64,000 bases of DNA from the NCBI GenBank assembly GCA_965221485.1, contig OZ244893.1, forward strand, positions 1 to 64,000, written 5' to 3'. This DNA comes from JAJEBT01 sp965221485. GTDB lineage: Bacteria > Pseudomonadota > Alphaproteobacteria > MPNO01 > UBA830. This document shows, piece by piece, positions 28,405 to 37,503 of this stretch. The notes under the pieces were generated by a model. It was not told the origin of the DNA, did not search any database, and was given only the letters and a program-made list of their open reading frames with translations. The first letter of the stretch is position 1; each line of letters begins with the position of its first letter. Both the position numbers and the translations under genes were made by a program.

Positions 28405-28595
28405 TTATCTCTCCCGCAAGGCCTCCGCCTGGTAGCGCAGGAAAGGCGAACGAAAGAAATCGATGGCGCGTCGCTTGCCGGTCTTGACCTCGACCGCCAC
28501 CGACATGCCGGGTGGGAGCGCCATCCACCGGTCGCCCACCAGGATCCGGTCCCGCTTCATCGAGACGCGTATCATGGCCGTTTGGCCTGTCTCTG
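28405..28595 (-). pseudogene. 3' remnant of an HlyD-family type I secretion adaptor gene
   Basis: Translating the minus strand from about 28,595 gives TGQTAMIRVSMKRDRI, then PPGMSVAVEVKTGKRRAIDF, then FRSPFLRYQAEALRER and a stop codon at 28,405-28,407. That is the conserved C-terminal end of HlyD-type membrane-fusion proteins, which usually finish GMAVxxEIKTGKRR...LSPLxxxxxESLRER. Only about 60 of roughly 430 residues remain; upstream the frame dissolves before lipB begins. It is below the usual size cut-off for gene callers and lies opposite spurious plus-strand frames. It shows that this locus once carried a type I secretion operon. Confidence 0.85.
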
Positions 28596-28631
28596 GACAA
28601 AGCTTGGTTGAGGAAATTCAGCTGTTCAGGG

Positions 28632-29321
28632 TCAGCAGGGACCAAAATCCATGGCCTGTTGGCCTTCGGTGCTGAAGACCCGGAGAAAGGTCCGGTGAAG
28701 GACCGCATCGACGTCCGGCATCGTGATGTCGAGACCCAGATCAGACAGAGAGGTAACGCCAAACGCGCTGAGGCCGCAGGGTACGATCCCGTCATAGTGC
28801 GAAAGGTCGGGGTTCACGTTCAGGGAAATTCCGTGATAGGTGACCCAGCGTCGAATGCGAACGCCAATGGCCGCGATCTTCCTTTCCCTGCCTGGCACGC
28901 CCCCCTTCGTGGGCGCATCAACCCAGATCCCCACGCGGCCGGGTCGTCGCATCCCTGCCACTCCGAGTTCGTCAAGAGCCAGAATCATCCAGTTTTCAAG
29001 GTCGTGGATGTAGCGCCTGATGTCCTGTCCTCGCCGGCGGAGATCCATCATGACATAACAGACGCGCTGGCCCGGGCCGTGATAGGTGAATTCGCCGCCC
29101 CGGCCGGTATGGTGTACCGGAAACCTGCCGGGATCGATGAGATCGGCCGGCCGGGCGCGGGTCCCGGCCGTATAGAGAGGGGGATGTTCGACCAGCCAGA
29201 CCGTTTCGCCCATCGTTCCGTCGAGGATGCCGGCAACGCGATTTTCCATCCACCGGACGGCATACACGTAGTCGACGGGGTCGTTTTCGACGCGCCAATT
29301 CGTTGAAAACCCATCGGCCAT
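28632..29321 (-). CDS. lipB: Octanoyl-[acyl-carrier-protein]-protein N-octanoyltransferase LipB
   Basis: A 229-residue cytosolic enzyme that moves octanoate from acyl carrier protein to lipoyl domains, the first step of lipoate synthesis. Signatures: EHPPLYTAGT (45-54), RGGEFTYHGPGQ (74-85), the catalytic lysine Lys148 in RKIAAIGVRI, and catalytic Cys182 in GIVPCGLSAFGVTS. Length is normal. It stands alone, upstream of (and divergent from) tRNA-Leu, with the hlyD remnant just downstream. The segment between two inverted IS copies contains it. Confidence 0.95.
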   Translation of the reverse strand: MADGFSTNWRVENDPVDYVYAVRWMENRVAGILDGTMGETVWLVEHPPLYTAGTRARPADLIDPGRFPVHHTGRGGEFTYHGPGQRVCYVMMDLRRRGQDIRRYIHDLENWMILALDELGVAGMRRPGRVGIWVDAPTKGGVPGRERKIAAIGVRIRRWVTYHGISLNVNPDLSHYDGIVPCGLSAFGVTSLSDLGLDITMPDVDAVLHRTFLRVFSTEGQQAMDFGPC

Positions 29322-29408
29322 GAACGGTCTTTCTGTTGCGGCCTCCTGAAGAATTTGTTATGTCACGGCGCTTCCGAAAAGCAAGACCCTTCGGGTCCGG
29401 GTGAAGAT

Positions 29409-29495
29409 GCGGTCGTGGCGGAATTGGTAGACGCGCAGCGTTGAGGTCGCTGTGGGAGAAATCCCGTGGAAGTTCGAGTCTTCTCGACCGCACCA
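29409..29495 (+). tRNA. tRNA-Leu (anticodon GAG)
   Basis: An 87-base gene with encoded CCA end. The acceptor stem pairs GCGGTCG with CGACCGC; the D-arm contains GGCGGAATTGGTAGAC; the anticodon stem-loop is CAGCG-TTGAGGT-CGCTG with GAG at 29443-29445, reading CUC and CUU leucine codons; a long variable arm (TGGGAGAAATCCCG) is class II, as expected for leucine; and the T-arm has GTTCGAGTC. All positions fit. Confidence 0.95.
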
Positions 29496-29511
29496 ATCAC
29501 CCTTCAGGCTC

Positions 29512-29530
29512 GCCAGCCAGCATGGCTGGC
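29512..29530 (+). terminator. Strong hairpin after tRNA-Leu
   Basis: GCCAGCCA, a three-base GCA loop, then TGGCTGGC form a perfect eight-pair GC-rich stem 16 bases after the tRNA. No U-run follows. It probably ends or stabilises the tRNA transcript before mgtE, which starts about 60 bases later. Confidence 0.55.
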
Positions 29531-29587
29531 AGTCGTGAATCCGGACCGAAACATACCGGCCGACATTAGGTTCCTTGAGACGAGGTC

Positions 29588-30994
29588 GTGGTGGTGGAAA
29601 CCGAGACGCGGCGGGACATGCCGCCGGACATCCAGCCGCTCCCCGCGGAGGGAGCGCCGGGTATCGATCCGGACCTGATCAGCAGGGTCACTGACGCACT
29701 GGATCAGGAACGCTCGGCCGATGTCCAGTCTGTCGTGTCGGACCTTCACCCTGCGCTGGCCGCAAGCCTGATTGCAGCCCTCCGGCCGCCCTTGCGGGTG
29801 CGGCTCATCGAAGCCATGCAGGACCGGTTCGATCCACAGCTCCTTCTCGAGCTTGACGAGGTTTTTCGGGATGATGTGGTCGCCTGCCTTGGACCGGAAC
29901 GTGTCGCCCGGGCGATTGACGACCTTGAATCGGATGACGCCCTCAATCTGGTGTCTTCACTGGACGAGGAGTGGCAGGACCGCGTTCTCGGGCAGCTTCC
30001 TTCCTCACAGCGAACCTGGCTCGAAGAGGGATTTGCATTCCCCGAGGACAGCGCCGGGCGCCTCATGCAGAGGGAGTTCGTGGCAGTGCCTTCCTTCTGG
30101 ACGGTGGGCGAGGTCATTGATTATCTTCGTGAAAACCGGGATCTCCCGGACGATTTCTACGACATATTCGTCGTCGATCCCCGGCATCGCCTGCTCGGTT
30201 CGGTGGCACTCAACCGGATCCTGCGGACCCGGCGCGCTGTCCCCGTCATTGAAATCATGACTCCTGGCCTGCTCTCCCTGCCGGTAGCGATGGATCAGGA
30301 GGAGGTTGCCCTTCTCTTCGCCGGGCAGGATCTGGTTTCGGCGCCTGTGGTAGATGAGTCCAGTCGTCTGATTGGCGTGATCACGATCGACGATATTGTG
30401 GATGTCATTCATGAGGAAGCGGAAGAGGATATCATGCGCCTGGGCGGGGTTCAGGAGGATGACCTGTATGAAGCTGTCATCGATACCGGCAAGGCCCGCT
30501 TTGCCTGGTTGTCGGTCAATCTCCTGACAGCCATCGTCGCGTCGCTTGTGATCGGGCTGTTTCAGGGGACAATCGAACAGATCGTCATGCTCGCTGTGCT
30601 GATGCCGATTGCGGCTTCAATGGGAGGCAATGCCGGCACCCAGACCCTTACCGTTGCGGTCCGTGCCATTGCGATGAAGGAACTGACTTCTGCCAATACC
30701 GCGCGCGTGCTGTCAAAGGAGACGCTGGTCGGCCTGTTTAACGGTCTGCTGTTCGCGGTTATCGTTGGTCTCATCGCCTGGATCTGGTCAGGTGAGATCG
30801 GCATCGGTATTGTGATGGCCCTGGCGATGACGATCACCATGGTGATTGCGGGTCTGGCCGGTGCCGCAATTCCGCTTGGCCTCGCCCGGACCCGGCTGGA
30901 TCCGGCGATTACCTCCGGAGTCTTCGTCACGACGGTGACCGACGTCGTGGCATTCCTGGCGTTTCTCGGACTGGGCGCATGGCTGCTGCTATGA
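29588..30994 (+). CDS. mgtE: MgtE-family magnesium transporter
   Basis: A 468-residue protein with the MgtE layout. A soluble helical N domain covers about 1-150 (DDVVACLGPERVARAIDDLESDDALNLV). Two CBS domains span about 155-280 (including VVDESSRLIGVITIDDIVDVIHEEAEEDI), and five membrane segments fill the C-terminal 180 residues. The pore region contains MPIAASMGGNAGTQTLTVAVR, and GVFVTTVTDVVAFLAFLGLG closes the last helices. It imports Mg2+ when cytosolic Mg2+ is low, gated by the N and CBS domains. I used the GTG at 29588; two further in-frame GTG codons follow immediately, so the exact start is uncertain by a few residues. Confidence 0.95.
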   Translation: MVVETETRRDMPPDIQPLPAEGAPGIDPDLISRVTDALDQERSADVQSVVSDLHPALAASLIAALRPPLRVRLIEAMQDRFDPQLLLELDEVFRDDVVACLGPERVARAIDDLESDDALNLVSSLDEEWQDRVLGQLPSSQRTWLEEGFAFPEDSAGRLMQREFVAVPSFWTVGEVIDYLRENRDLPDDFYDIFVVDPRHRLLGSVALNRILRTRRAVPVIEIMTPGLLSLPVAMDQEEVALLFAGQDLVSAPVVDESSRLIGVITIDDIVDVIHEEAEEDIMRLGGVQEDDLYEAVIDTGKARFAWLSVNLLTAIVASLVIGLFQGTIEQIVMLAVLMPIAASMGGNAGTQTLTVAVRAIAMKELTSANTARVLSKETLVGLFNGLLFAVIVGLIAWIWSGEIGIGIVMALAMTITMVIAGLAGAAIPLGLARTRLDPAITSGVFVTTVTDVVAFLAFLGLGAWLLL

Positions 30995-31059
30995 ACCGTC
31001 CGGAGCCTTCACAGCCGTTCGTTCTCTCGTGGTGACCATTGACGGTTTTCGGGTCTGTC

Positions 31060-31491
31060 GTGAGCGTTCATCTGATCAAGCTGGCAGTTCACATCAGTGA
31101 CGTTGACCACCTCGCGAGACGCCAGCAACAGCGGATTGAGGCTTCGCGGGATTCCGGGGAATCCGGAGTGCTTCGTCATGTCACCCGAGCCATGCCGCGC
31201 CGCGCCGGGGAGCTTCTGGAGGGCGGATCAATCTACTGGGTGATCCGGAGGGCTGTGCGGGTCCGCCAGAGAATCCTGGCGCTGGATCCCGTTATGGGTG
31301 AGGACGGCCGGCGGCGATGCGCGCTCAGTCTCGATCCGAAACTGGTCCCGGTGGAAGTTCGGCCGTGGCGGCCATTTCAGGGTTGGCGCTATCTTGAGGC
31401 AATTGATGCACCGCCGGATGTTTCCGGCGATGATCTGGATGACATGCCCGAGACAATGAAAATGGAACTCCGCCACCTCGGCCTTCTGTAA
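31060..31491 (+). CDS. DUF1489 family protein
   Basis: A protein of about 144 residues, matching the DUF1489 family common in alphaproteobacteria. Hallmarks are VHLIKLAVHISDVDHL at the start, RHVTRAMPRRAGELLEGGSIYWVI in the middle (in part: HVTRAMPRRA, GGSIYWV), then RQRILALDP and RPFQGWRYLEAIDAPPD. No function is established. I prefer the GTG at 31060, which begins the protein at the usual family N-terminus, over the TTG at 31039. It follows mgtE by 65 bases and may be cotranscribed. Confidence 0.85.
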   Translation: MSVHLIKLAVHISDVDHLARRQQQRIEASRDSGESGVLRHVTRAMPRRAGELLEGGSIYWVIRRAVRVRQRILALDPVMGEDGRRRCALSLDPKLVPVEVRPWRPFQGWRYLEAIDAPPDVSGDDLDDMPETMKMELRHLGLL

Positions 31492-32844
31492 CGCCGAAGG
31501 GACCAATCGGGTGTCGGGCAGGTGCTACTCCCGATTGCGATGTTTCTGTTGCCCCGGGACTCCTCCCAGAACATCCGGTCCCGTGTCTGCCTTGCGTATG
31601 ATTGCGGATCCGTTCGCAACCGAACTCTGCTTTCTGACCGTTTCGCATACCGACTGCCACGCGGCCATATGGGGTTCGGGGCAGCATTGTTGACGGATTT
31701 CCGGACCTGTTCCCGGTTCCTCTCCCGGTCCTTCGCTCGCTTGTCCGGTTTCGGTGCGCCACTTGCCGGTCAGATGATCCCTCGCTGAACAGTCTCTGTG
31801 CCTGGTTTGCCGGAGGGCCCGGCATCCTGCACAACCCACAGTCCCGGTGCTTCCTGCCGGGCCCACTGGCTGCACCATGATCCCCCGAGCAGTGTCGGGC
31901 CCGGATGCCGAGGACCGACGGCTCTCGGCCGAGGCTGTGCCGGGATCGGAGGTCGTTCGGATCTTGACCAGTACTTCGTTTCTGCCGAAAGAGGCAACCG
32001 GAGCGATGACGGCCCCTGTACCCGTTCCCCCCTGTTCATGGACCATCTCGTGCCATCGCATCGGCATGTGGGTGGAATTCGCGCTGTCTGGTGACCCGAA
32101 AGTCCGGTTCGCTGATCTGGCCGATAAGCAAGCTGGACCGGCATGATGCCGGATTGGATGGCACTCAGCTGTGGACACAAGACAGCGATCAATTTCCTTC
32201 GCCTGAGGTTCGCGGGCGCCATTCAAATCGCCGTGACGACCGGCTCTCCTTCGGTGCGGCAAGCAGCTCTGTTGGTTTTGCGGAATGCGCATATTCTGGC
32301 GCTTGTCAGACTGCCCGGTCAGGAGTCGTGGCCCGGGTTTCCGGGTCGATTTTCAGATCGACAATGCGTGAAGCTCCCTCCCCATCATCCGGCCGATTCC
32401 CCGTTTTCCTGAAGATCACAGGCGGTCATAACAGTTCAGGCCTTCGAGAACGTTCGATTTCCGGCTGTCGGTGAAGGATTCGGTCCGGAGGAACTCCTGT
32501 CAGTCTGGCTGACGTCATGCGCAAAATTCAACGAGAAGCCATGGCTGTAATGTCGGGGGGACCTCCGGCCATCCCTGCCATCGGGATTATCACGCCATCA
32601 GGGCCGGAGCCGGACCTGAAGAGGTCTGGCAGGTTGCTGGCCGGCATGGCTTCCGGAACAGCTAATGTGAGCCTCAACATCATCCTTTGGGGGAGCCTGC
32701 GGGGAAAAGCCAGCGCTCTGAAAGACGTGACGCTCTCGCATGTGGCCATGTCACGACACTGTTTTGATAAGTCCGCAAAATTGAATATGCGCATGCTGAT
32801 CCTGTCATCAATACGGCACATGAAGCGAGCAATACTTGGAGTAT
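31492..32844. other. 1.35-kb gap without a recognisable gene
   Basis: Several overlapping frames up to about 255 codons exist, none with a recognisable domain and all with the Arg/Pro/Gly/Ser-rich composition of non-coding GC-rich DNA. No tRNA-like or clear hairpin element was seen. It ends at IS copy 2. Confidence 0.5.
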
Positions 32845-34162
32845 TCGCCAAAATAATTGATCCATATACTATGACGTGCTATTCATGCTGTCATGTGGCG
32901 TGATGTGGACACCCTGCGGGAAAAATTGCAGGAAAAATACCGGATGCTTCGGCCGGTTCTGGACGAACGCGGCCGTCGTCTGTGGGCCGCCTCGGAGGCC
33001 CATGCCCTCGGGCGCGGCGGGATCTCTCGCGTTGCCGAGGCCACGGGCCTGTCCCGGAGCACGATCCGGGCTGGCCTGAAGGAACTGGAAACGGGAATCA
33101 CCGCGCCTGAAGAGTATGACGGCCCGTCCCCTCTGGAGCCGGGCCGGCTGCGTCGGCCGGGCGGGGGGCGCAAACGCCTCACAGATCAGGACAAGGATCT
33201 GGTTCCGGCGCTGGAACGGCAGCTGGAACCGCTGACCCGTGGGGATCCGGAAACTCCGTTGCGGTGGACCTGCAAGAGTGCGGCAGAGCTGGCTCGCGCC
33301 CTGACGGCTGCGGGGCATCCGGTGAGCGAGCGCACCGTCAACCGGCTGCTCCATGATCTCGGATACAGCCTGCAATCAAAACGCAAGCCCCGTGAAGGTC
33401 GGCAACACCCGGATCGCGATGCCCAGTTTCTCGGCATCAACCGGCGTGTACGCGCGTTCCAGCGCCTTGGTCAGCCGGTGGTTTACGTTGATACCAACAA
33501 GAAACAACAGGTTGGGACTGATCGCAATGGCGGCCGGGGCTGGCCTCCCGGGGGCCAGCCCGAGCCCATCCAGGTCCATGAGTTCCCTGATCGGGATCCC
33601 GGCAAGGCGATCCCCCATGACATCGATGACATCACAGCCCGTTCCGGTTGGGTCAGTGTCGGGATCGATCAAGACACGACCAGGTTCGCCGTCGAGTCCC
33701 TGCGCCGCTGGTGGCGCACCATGGGACGGCCCCTTTGTCCCGACGCATCAAGGCTTCTGGTTATTGCCGATGGTGGCGGTTCGAACAACCGTCGGAACCG
33801 GCTCTGGAAATACGAATTGCAGCAGCTGTCCGACGAAACTGGACTGGTCGTCTCTTTCTGTCATTTCCCTCCGGGAACGAGCAGGTGGAACCGGATCGGG
33901 CATCGCATGTTCTGCCACATCACCCGGAACTGGCGGGGCCGACCGCTCCTCAGTCAACAGGTGATTGTGCAGCTGATCGCCGCTCCCGCAACCGGGACGG
34001 AGCTGCCGATCCCGTCCGATATCCATGACACTGCATATTCACCCGGTGTGAAGGTCAGAGAGGAGCAAACGGAACAGCTCGCGATCCGACACGACAGGTT
34101 CCATGGAGAATGGAATTATACCCTCACACCGCGATGCTGAATCCAATTATTCATTATGGCGA
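32845..34162 (+). mobile_element. ISAzo13-type insertion sequence, copy 2
   Basis: Same 1,318-bp length as copy 1 but in the opposite orientation, bounded by TCGCCAAAATAATT at 32845 and the complement of TCGCCATAATGAAT ending at 34162. The right end stops only six bases before the stop codon of the M48 protease gene on the other strand, so that gene is just spared. No clear target duplication is visible. Confidence 0.75.
32893..34140 (+). CDS. ISAzo13-family transposase (copy 2)
   Basis: A 415-residue transposase, aligning along its whole length with the copy at 26793 and differing at a small number of positions, for example DERGRRLW here against DELSRRLW there. The C-terminus reads LTPRC instead of LRP. 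It shares the DDE-domain blocks SGWVSVGIDQDT, RLLVIADGGGSN and NWRGRPLLSQQV, and the IGHRMF variant at the place where relatives have a glutamate. Uninterrupted frame. As a pair of inverted copies the two elements provide homology for inversion of the segment between them. Confidence 0.9.
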   Translation: MWRDVDTLREKLQEKYRMLRPVLDERGRRLWAASEAHALGRGGISRVAEATGLSRSTIRAGLKELETGITAPEEYDGPSPLEPGRLRRPGGGRKRLTDQDKDLVPALERQLEPLTRGDPETPLRWTCKSAAELARALTAAGHPVSERTVNRLLHDLGYSLQSKRKPREGRQHPDRDAQFLGINRRVRAFQRLGQPVVYVDTNKKQQVGTDRNGGRGWPPGGQPEPIQVHEFPDRDPGKAIPHDIDDITARSGWVSVGIDQDTTRFAVESLRRWWRTMGRPLCPDASRLLVIADGGGSNNRRNRLWKYELQQLSDETGLVVSFCHFPPGTSRWNRIGHRMFCHITRNWRGRPLLSQQVIVQLIAAPATGTELPIPSDIHDTAYSPGVKVREEQTEQLAIRHDRFHGEWNYTLTPRC

Positions 34163-34168
34163 GCTTTG

Positions 34169-35308
34169 TTATGGAGGAGTCTCCTGTGTCTTGCCGCAGA
34201 CCTGTTTCAGGTCGTTCCATTCGGCCTTTGCCAGGAGTCTGGTATCGCCTTCGGAACCTGCCGCCAGAATTCTGGCCAATCGATCTTCAGAAGCAGGGTG
34301 GGTGCTCAGAAACCCGAGTCCCTGGTGGGACTGACCATGACTGCGTACGGCACGTTTGAAAAAATCTGCCAGTCCGAGCGGGCTGATATTGGCACGTTTG
34401 AGCAGGGACAGCGCAAATTCATCCGCCTCCCCTTCCGCGTCCCGCGAATAGCTGGTGGCCAGAACAAGGAAAGGAAGTGTTCCGGACAGGCCCACATCTC
34501 CGAAGACTGCGAACATCAGCAGCATGAAACTGGTATTTCGATACAGGGATGCCATCGCGTGATCGTGAACGACATGACCAAGTTCATGGGCCAGAATCCC
34601 TGCGATTTCTATGTCGCGCGGGGCTGCCGCAAGGAGGCCGCTGGTCACGCCGATCAGGTTCCCCGGGAGCGCAAAAGCGTTTTCGATACGGGAATTGATG
34701 ACATAGGTGGACACCTTCGGGGTACCCGGAGCGTGACGGGTGAGCCGTTCTGTCATCCGTTCCAGGGCCTTCAAGCCAGCTGACCCGGTGCAGTAGGCGG
34801 CGCCTCCGGACTCACCGGCACCAAACAAACGCGTCGCCTGTTCCAGACCGATCTGACCGACCTCCAGTTTGAAGGCGTGGGGCGTCACGGCCGCCAGTTG
34901 CTGCGCAGTGAGCGGAATCACGACAAACACAAGGAGAGCGAGCGACGCCACGGAGGCAGCCGACCAGCCAATGAGACGACCGATGGTCTTGCGGGACGCA
35001 CGGCGATGCGGTCGCACAACGGCCATCAACTCCTGCAGTGCGGCGATTGCATTTTCGTCGTCGATGACCAGGCGTTCCAGGCTACCGGTACGCCCCAACC
35101 GGGCCGTTTTTTGGCCCCGAGGCCCGTTTCTGAACTCGATCTGCCGCGCCGACCAGAACTGCAATTCTCGGGTGCCGGGCAAATCGGTTTCCCCGTGGGC
35201 GGATCCGTCGGAAGCCTCGAGGATGGTAATGCCCTCTCTCGAGATTTCTGTCATGACAACGTGTTGGCGGGCCGTTCGCCCGTCATAATATCGTGCCGGA
35301 TAGCGCAT
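34169..35308 (-). CDS. M48-family membrane zinc metalloprotease
   Basis: A 379-residue protein. The N-terminal 100 residues form a cytosolic domain without a signal peptide, then a membrane segment (about 111-136, SAASVASLALLVFVVIPLTA) leads to a peptidase domain on the far side. The zinc site HELGH is at 241-245, with the third ligand expected in DAEGEADEFAL some 50 residues on. The domain is BepA/YcaL/Oma1-like, acting in envelope protein quality control. The gene lies seven bases downstream of a DUF898 membrane protein, and such pairs recur in proteobacteria (recalled). IS copy 2 sits immediately after its stop without damaging it. Confidence 0.9.
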   Translation of the reverse strand: MRYPARYYDGRTARQHVVMTEISREGITILEASDGSAHGETDLPGTRELQFWSARQIEFRNGPRGQKTARLGRTGSLERLVIDDENAIAALQELMAVVRPHRRASRKTIGRLIGWSAASVASLALLVFVVIPLTAQQLAAVTPHAFKLEVGQIGLEQATRLFGAGESGGAAYCTGSAGLKALERMTERLTRHAPGTPKVSTYVINSRIENAFALPGNLIGVTSGLLAAAPRDIEIAGILAHELGHVVHDHAMASLYRNTSFMLLMFAVFGDVGLSGTLPFLVLATSYSRDAEGEADEFALSLLKRANISPLGLADFFKRAVRSHGQSHQGLGFLSTHPASEDRLARILAAGSEGDTRLLAKAEWNDLKQVCGKTQETPP

Positions 35309-35314
35309 GCTGCC

Positions 35315-36598
35315 TCAGTAACCGCCCACATCCAGGGCGTCGATCAGCCCCTCTCCGAATTCCGGCGCATCCGCCGATGACTGGGTGATCTGATCCATGG
35401 CTGCCGAATTTCCGACTGCGAGGGTATGGCATACGGAGCGCAATATCGCCGTATCAATCAGGACGATCACGGCAATTCCCGGCAGCCCAATGGCGAAAGG
35501 GATTGCGCACACGAAAACAATAATCGGAATGACTGGTCCGACGTCGGCTGCAACCCTTCCAACGACAAGTAAGGCGCCAATGAAGACCCCGACGAGGAGA
35601 GCGATGATCAGCAGAACCAAAGCGCCTCCCAGAAAGTGAATTCGGTATACAGTTCCAACCTGCAGCGCAGACGCAAACCCTGTGTTCCCGATGCAGAACC
35701 CATCGACCAGATGCCGGAATTCCACCACACGGTAGCGAAGATAAAGCAGGACAAAGATTGCGAGGATTGGCAACACCATTGCGGCCAGTATGAGAAGTTC
35801 GTTCAGAAACTGTTGTTCAACCAGCACCGAAGTCCCCCTGTCGGGGAGGGTGCCCAAAAGGGCGGCAAGAGTATCTCCCTGAAGCCAGATGACAATCCCG
35901 CTGAGCCAGAGTGGCAAAAGGACGAACCACCAGTGCCGGAACAGCCATGCAGGGTCGACGTTCAGGGTGATTGGCGTGGATCCAATCCGGGCGTGGTTGA
36001 CAAAGTATCGCAACAGGATCGCGCGCGCCCATGGACGGAGAAGGCCTTGGCTGATCAGACTGACAAGTGTCAGACCGACGGCAAGGGCCGCATATCGCAA
36101 TCCGGATCCATCGAGACCGAAACGGATCCCTCGCCAGGCTGTTCTGGTGAGCCGGTATCGGCGGGCCCGATAGACGGCGAACTGGGCCAGGAAGAACAGG
36201 AAGGCGTAGTAGCAGACTTCAAGCCACCATGAGGAAGGTGTTGCGCTGGTCAGGATCCAATAGAGGAGCGCTGCGGGACCGAGCAAGGCAATGACAATCA
36301 GCCATCCGATGATCAGTTCCCTTACAGTTCCGAGATACTCGAATCTTTCTCCCAGCAGCCGGACATGGTCCCAGAGAAAACGGCGGAACCTGACCCTCGC
36401 CCAGAAGCGGTATATGCCAAAGGTAACAATCGTAAGACAGAGATTGCGAAAGAGCAGCTTCGTCAGGTCGGAAACACGTGCGTCATAGGACACATCCGGA
36501 GACCGGTGATGCCACTCATTGCGCTCCGAGGAGATCGGCTGAGGGGTCAGGTGTGCTTCCAAGCCGGTCTCGGCTCCTGGACCCTTTTCCGACATCAT
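35315..36598 (-). CDS. YjgN/DUF898-family multi-pass membrane protein
   Basis: About 427 residues. After a charged N-terminal tail comes the DUF898 hallmark LTKLLFRNLCLTIVTFGIYRFWARVRFRRFLW (in part: NLCLTIVTFGIYRFWA), then several hydrophobic segments; GLRPWARAILLRYFVNHARIG-like wording (LLRPWARAI) repeats the pattern that typifies the family. I start at the ATG at 36598, just after AGGAA on the coding strand. A longer frame from 36664 lacks such a site, and the ATG at 36595 is equally possible. Function is unknown. It precedes the M48 protease with a six-base gap, so the two are likely one transcript and may work together in the inner membrane. Confidence 0.83.
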   Translation of the reverse strand: MMSEKGPGAETGLEAHLTPQPISSERNEWHHRSPDVSYDARVSDLTKLLFRNLCLTIVTFGIYRFWARVRFRRFLWDHVRLLGERFEYLGTVRELIIGWLIVIALLGPAALLYWILTSATPSSWWLEVCYYAFLFFLAQFAVYRARRYRLTRTAWRGIRFGLDGSGLRYAALAVGLTLVSLISQGLLRPWARAILLRYFVNHARIGSTPITLNVDPAWLFRHWWFVLLPLWLSGIVIWLQGDTLAALLGTLPDRGTSVLVEQQFLNELLILAAMVLPILAIFVLLYLRYRVVEFRHLVDGFCIGNTGFASALQVGTVYRIHFLGGALVLLIIALLVGVFIGALLVVGRVAADVGPVIPIIVFVCAIPFAIGLPGIAVIVLIDTAILRSVCHTLAVGNSAAMDQITQSSADAPEFGEGLIDALDVGGY

Positions 36599-37503
36599 TC
36601 TTTCCTGATTTCCCGCCTGACTGCCCGTGCTCCTCAGTGTCACCAATTCCGGCGGAGGACGCAAACAAGCTGATCAGGATGAGAGCAGATGGGGCCGCAT
36701 CTGTCTTGTCGGGACGGGCGTTCCATAAGGTCGTGAGCATGGGACGGGACATGAAGCGGCAGTTTCGGAAATTACGGGGATGAGCCTGCAGCGGCCCCCT
36801 GTCTAAGCACTTTCCCGCTGCCTGTTTCCCCGAAAACCGACCGTAGAACGGCTTCTGGACATACCTGACCAATCAACGATCCGCCATCGCATTTTGCTCG
36901 TAAGCTGATGTCCCGGACTGAGGCCCTGTGTGCATTACCGGTCGGGCCGGCTGTCGCATCAATCGGCGGGTGCTGTCCTCTCACAAGTGAGGCGTCTCGG
37001 TTTCCTTCGCGCTGTCAGATAGAACGAACTCCGTTTTGGCAATGCCGGGACACGCCGTTCCGATCCCCTTGAAGGATGCCAGGAGATGCATGCCAGTGAA
37101 GCCTTTGCGAAATCCCGCGTTCGATGAAACGGAGGATCCCGAAGCGTGAGAAGAGACCGGACCCGGAAGCAGGAACAGCCAGGACCTCCCGTATCCGGTC
37201 AGCAGGTCCGGTCCGGGGAACGCGAAGTGGCTGATCCGGTCAGCGTCCGGACACCGCTGGACCGACTGCCGCTACTTGACCAGGGCGACCGGATACAGTC
37301 GGGTTTCAGACTTCGGTGCGGGCGGCGGGCTGATGACAATGTGGCGGTACGGCCTGTTCCTTCAGCATTCCGGATCCCGGGAGTCCTGCTTCGGCAGCAT
37401 TCCGGTACTGTTGTTGCGCCTGTTCTCCAGATCCGGTCCAGCCCTGTCCCACGAGGTCATCGAAAATCAGCGATCCCCCGTTTTTCGGGCAGTTGTATCC
37501 ACA
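36599..37503. other. 0.9-kb gap without a recognisable gene
   Basis: No open frame here has a recognisable motif; the largest plus-strand frame runs on as the shadow of the aminotransferase gene. No RNA gene seen. Confidence 0.5.

Noticed and set aside
31525..32292. Minus-strand frame of 255 codons
   Set aside because: No domain or family resemblance and composition typical of non-coding GC-rich DNA.
26765..34162. Composite transposon carrying lipB-tRNA-mgtE
   Set aside because: The enclosed genes are core functions, there are no shared outer target duplications, and the IS copies are more simply independent insertions.
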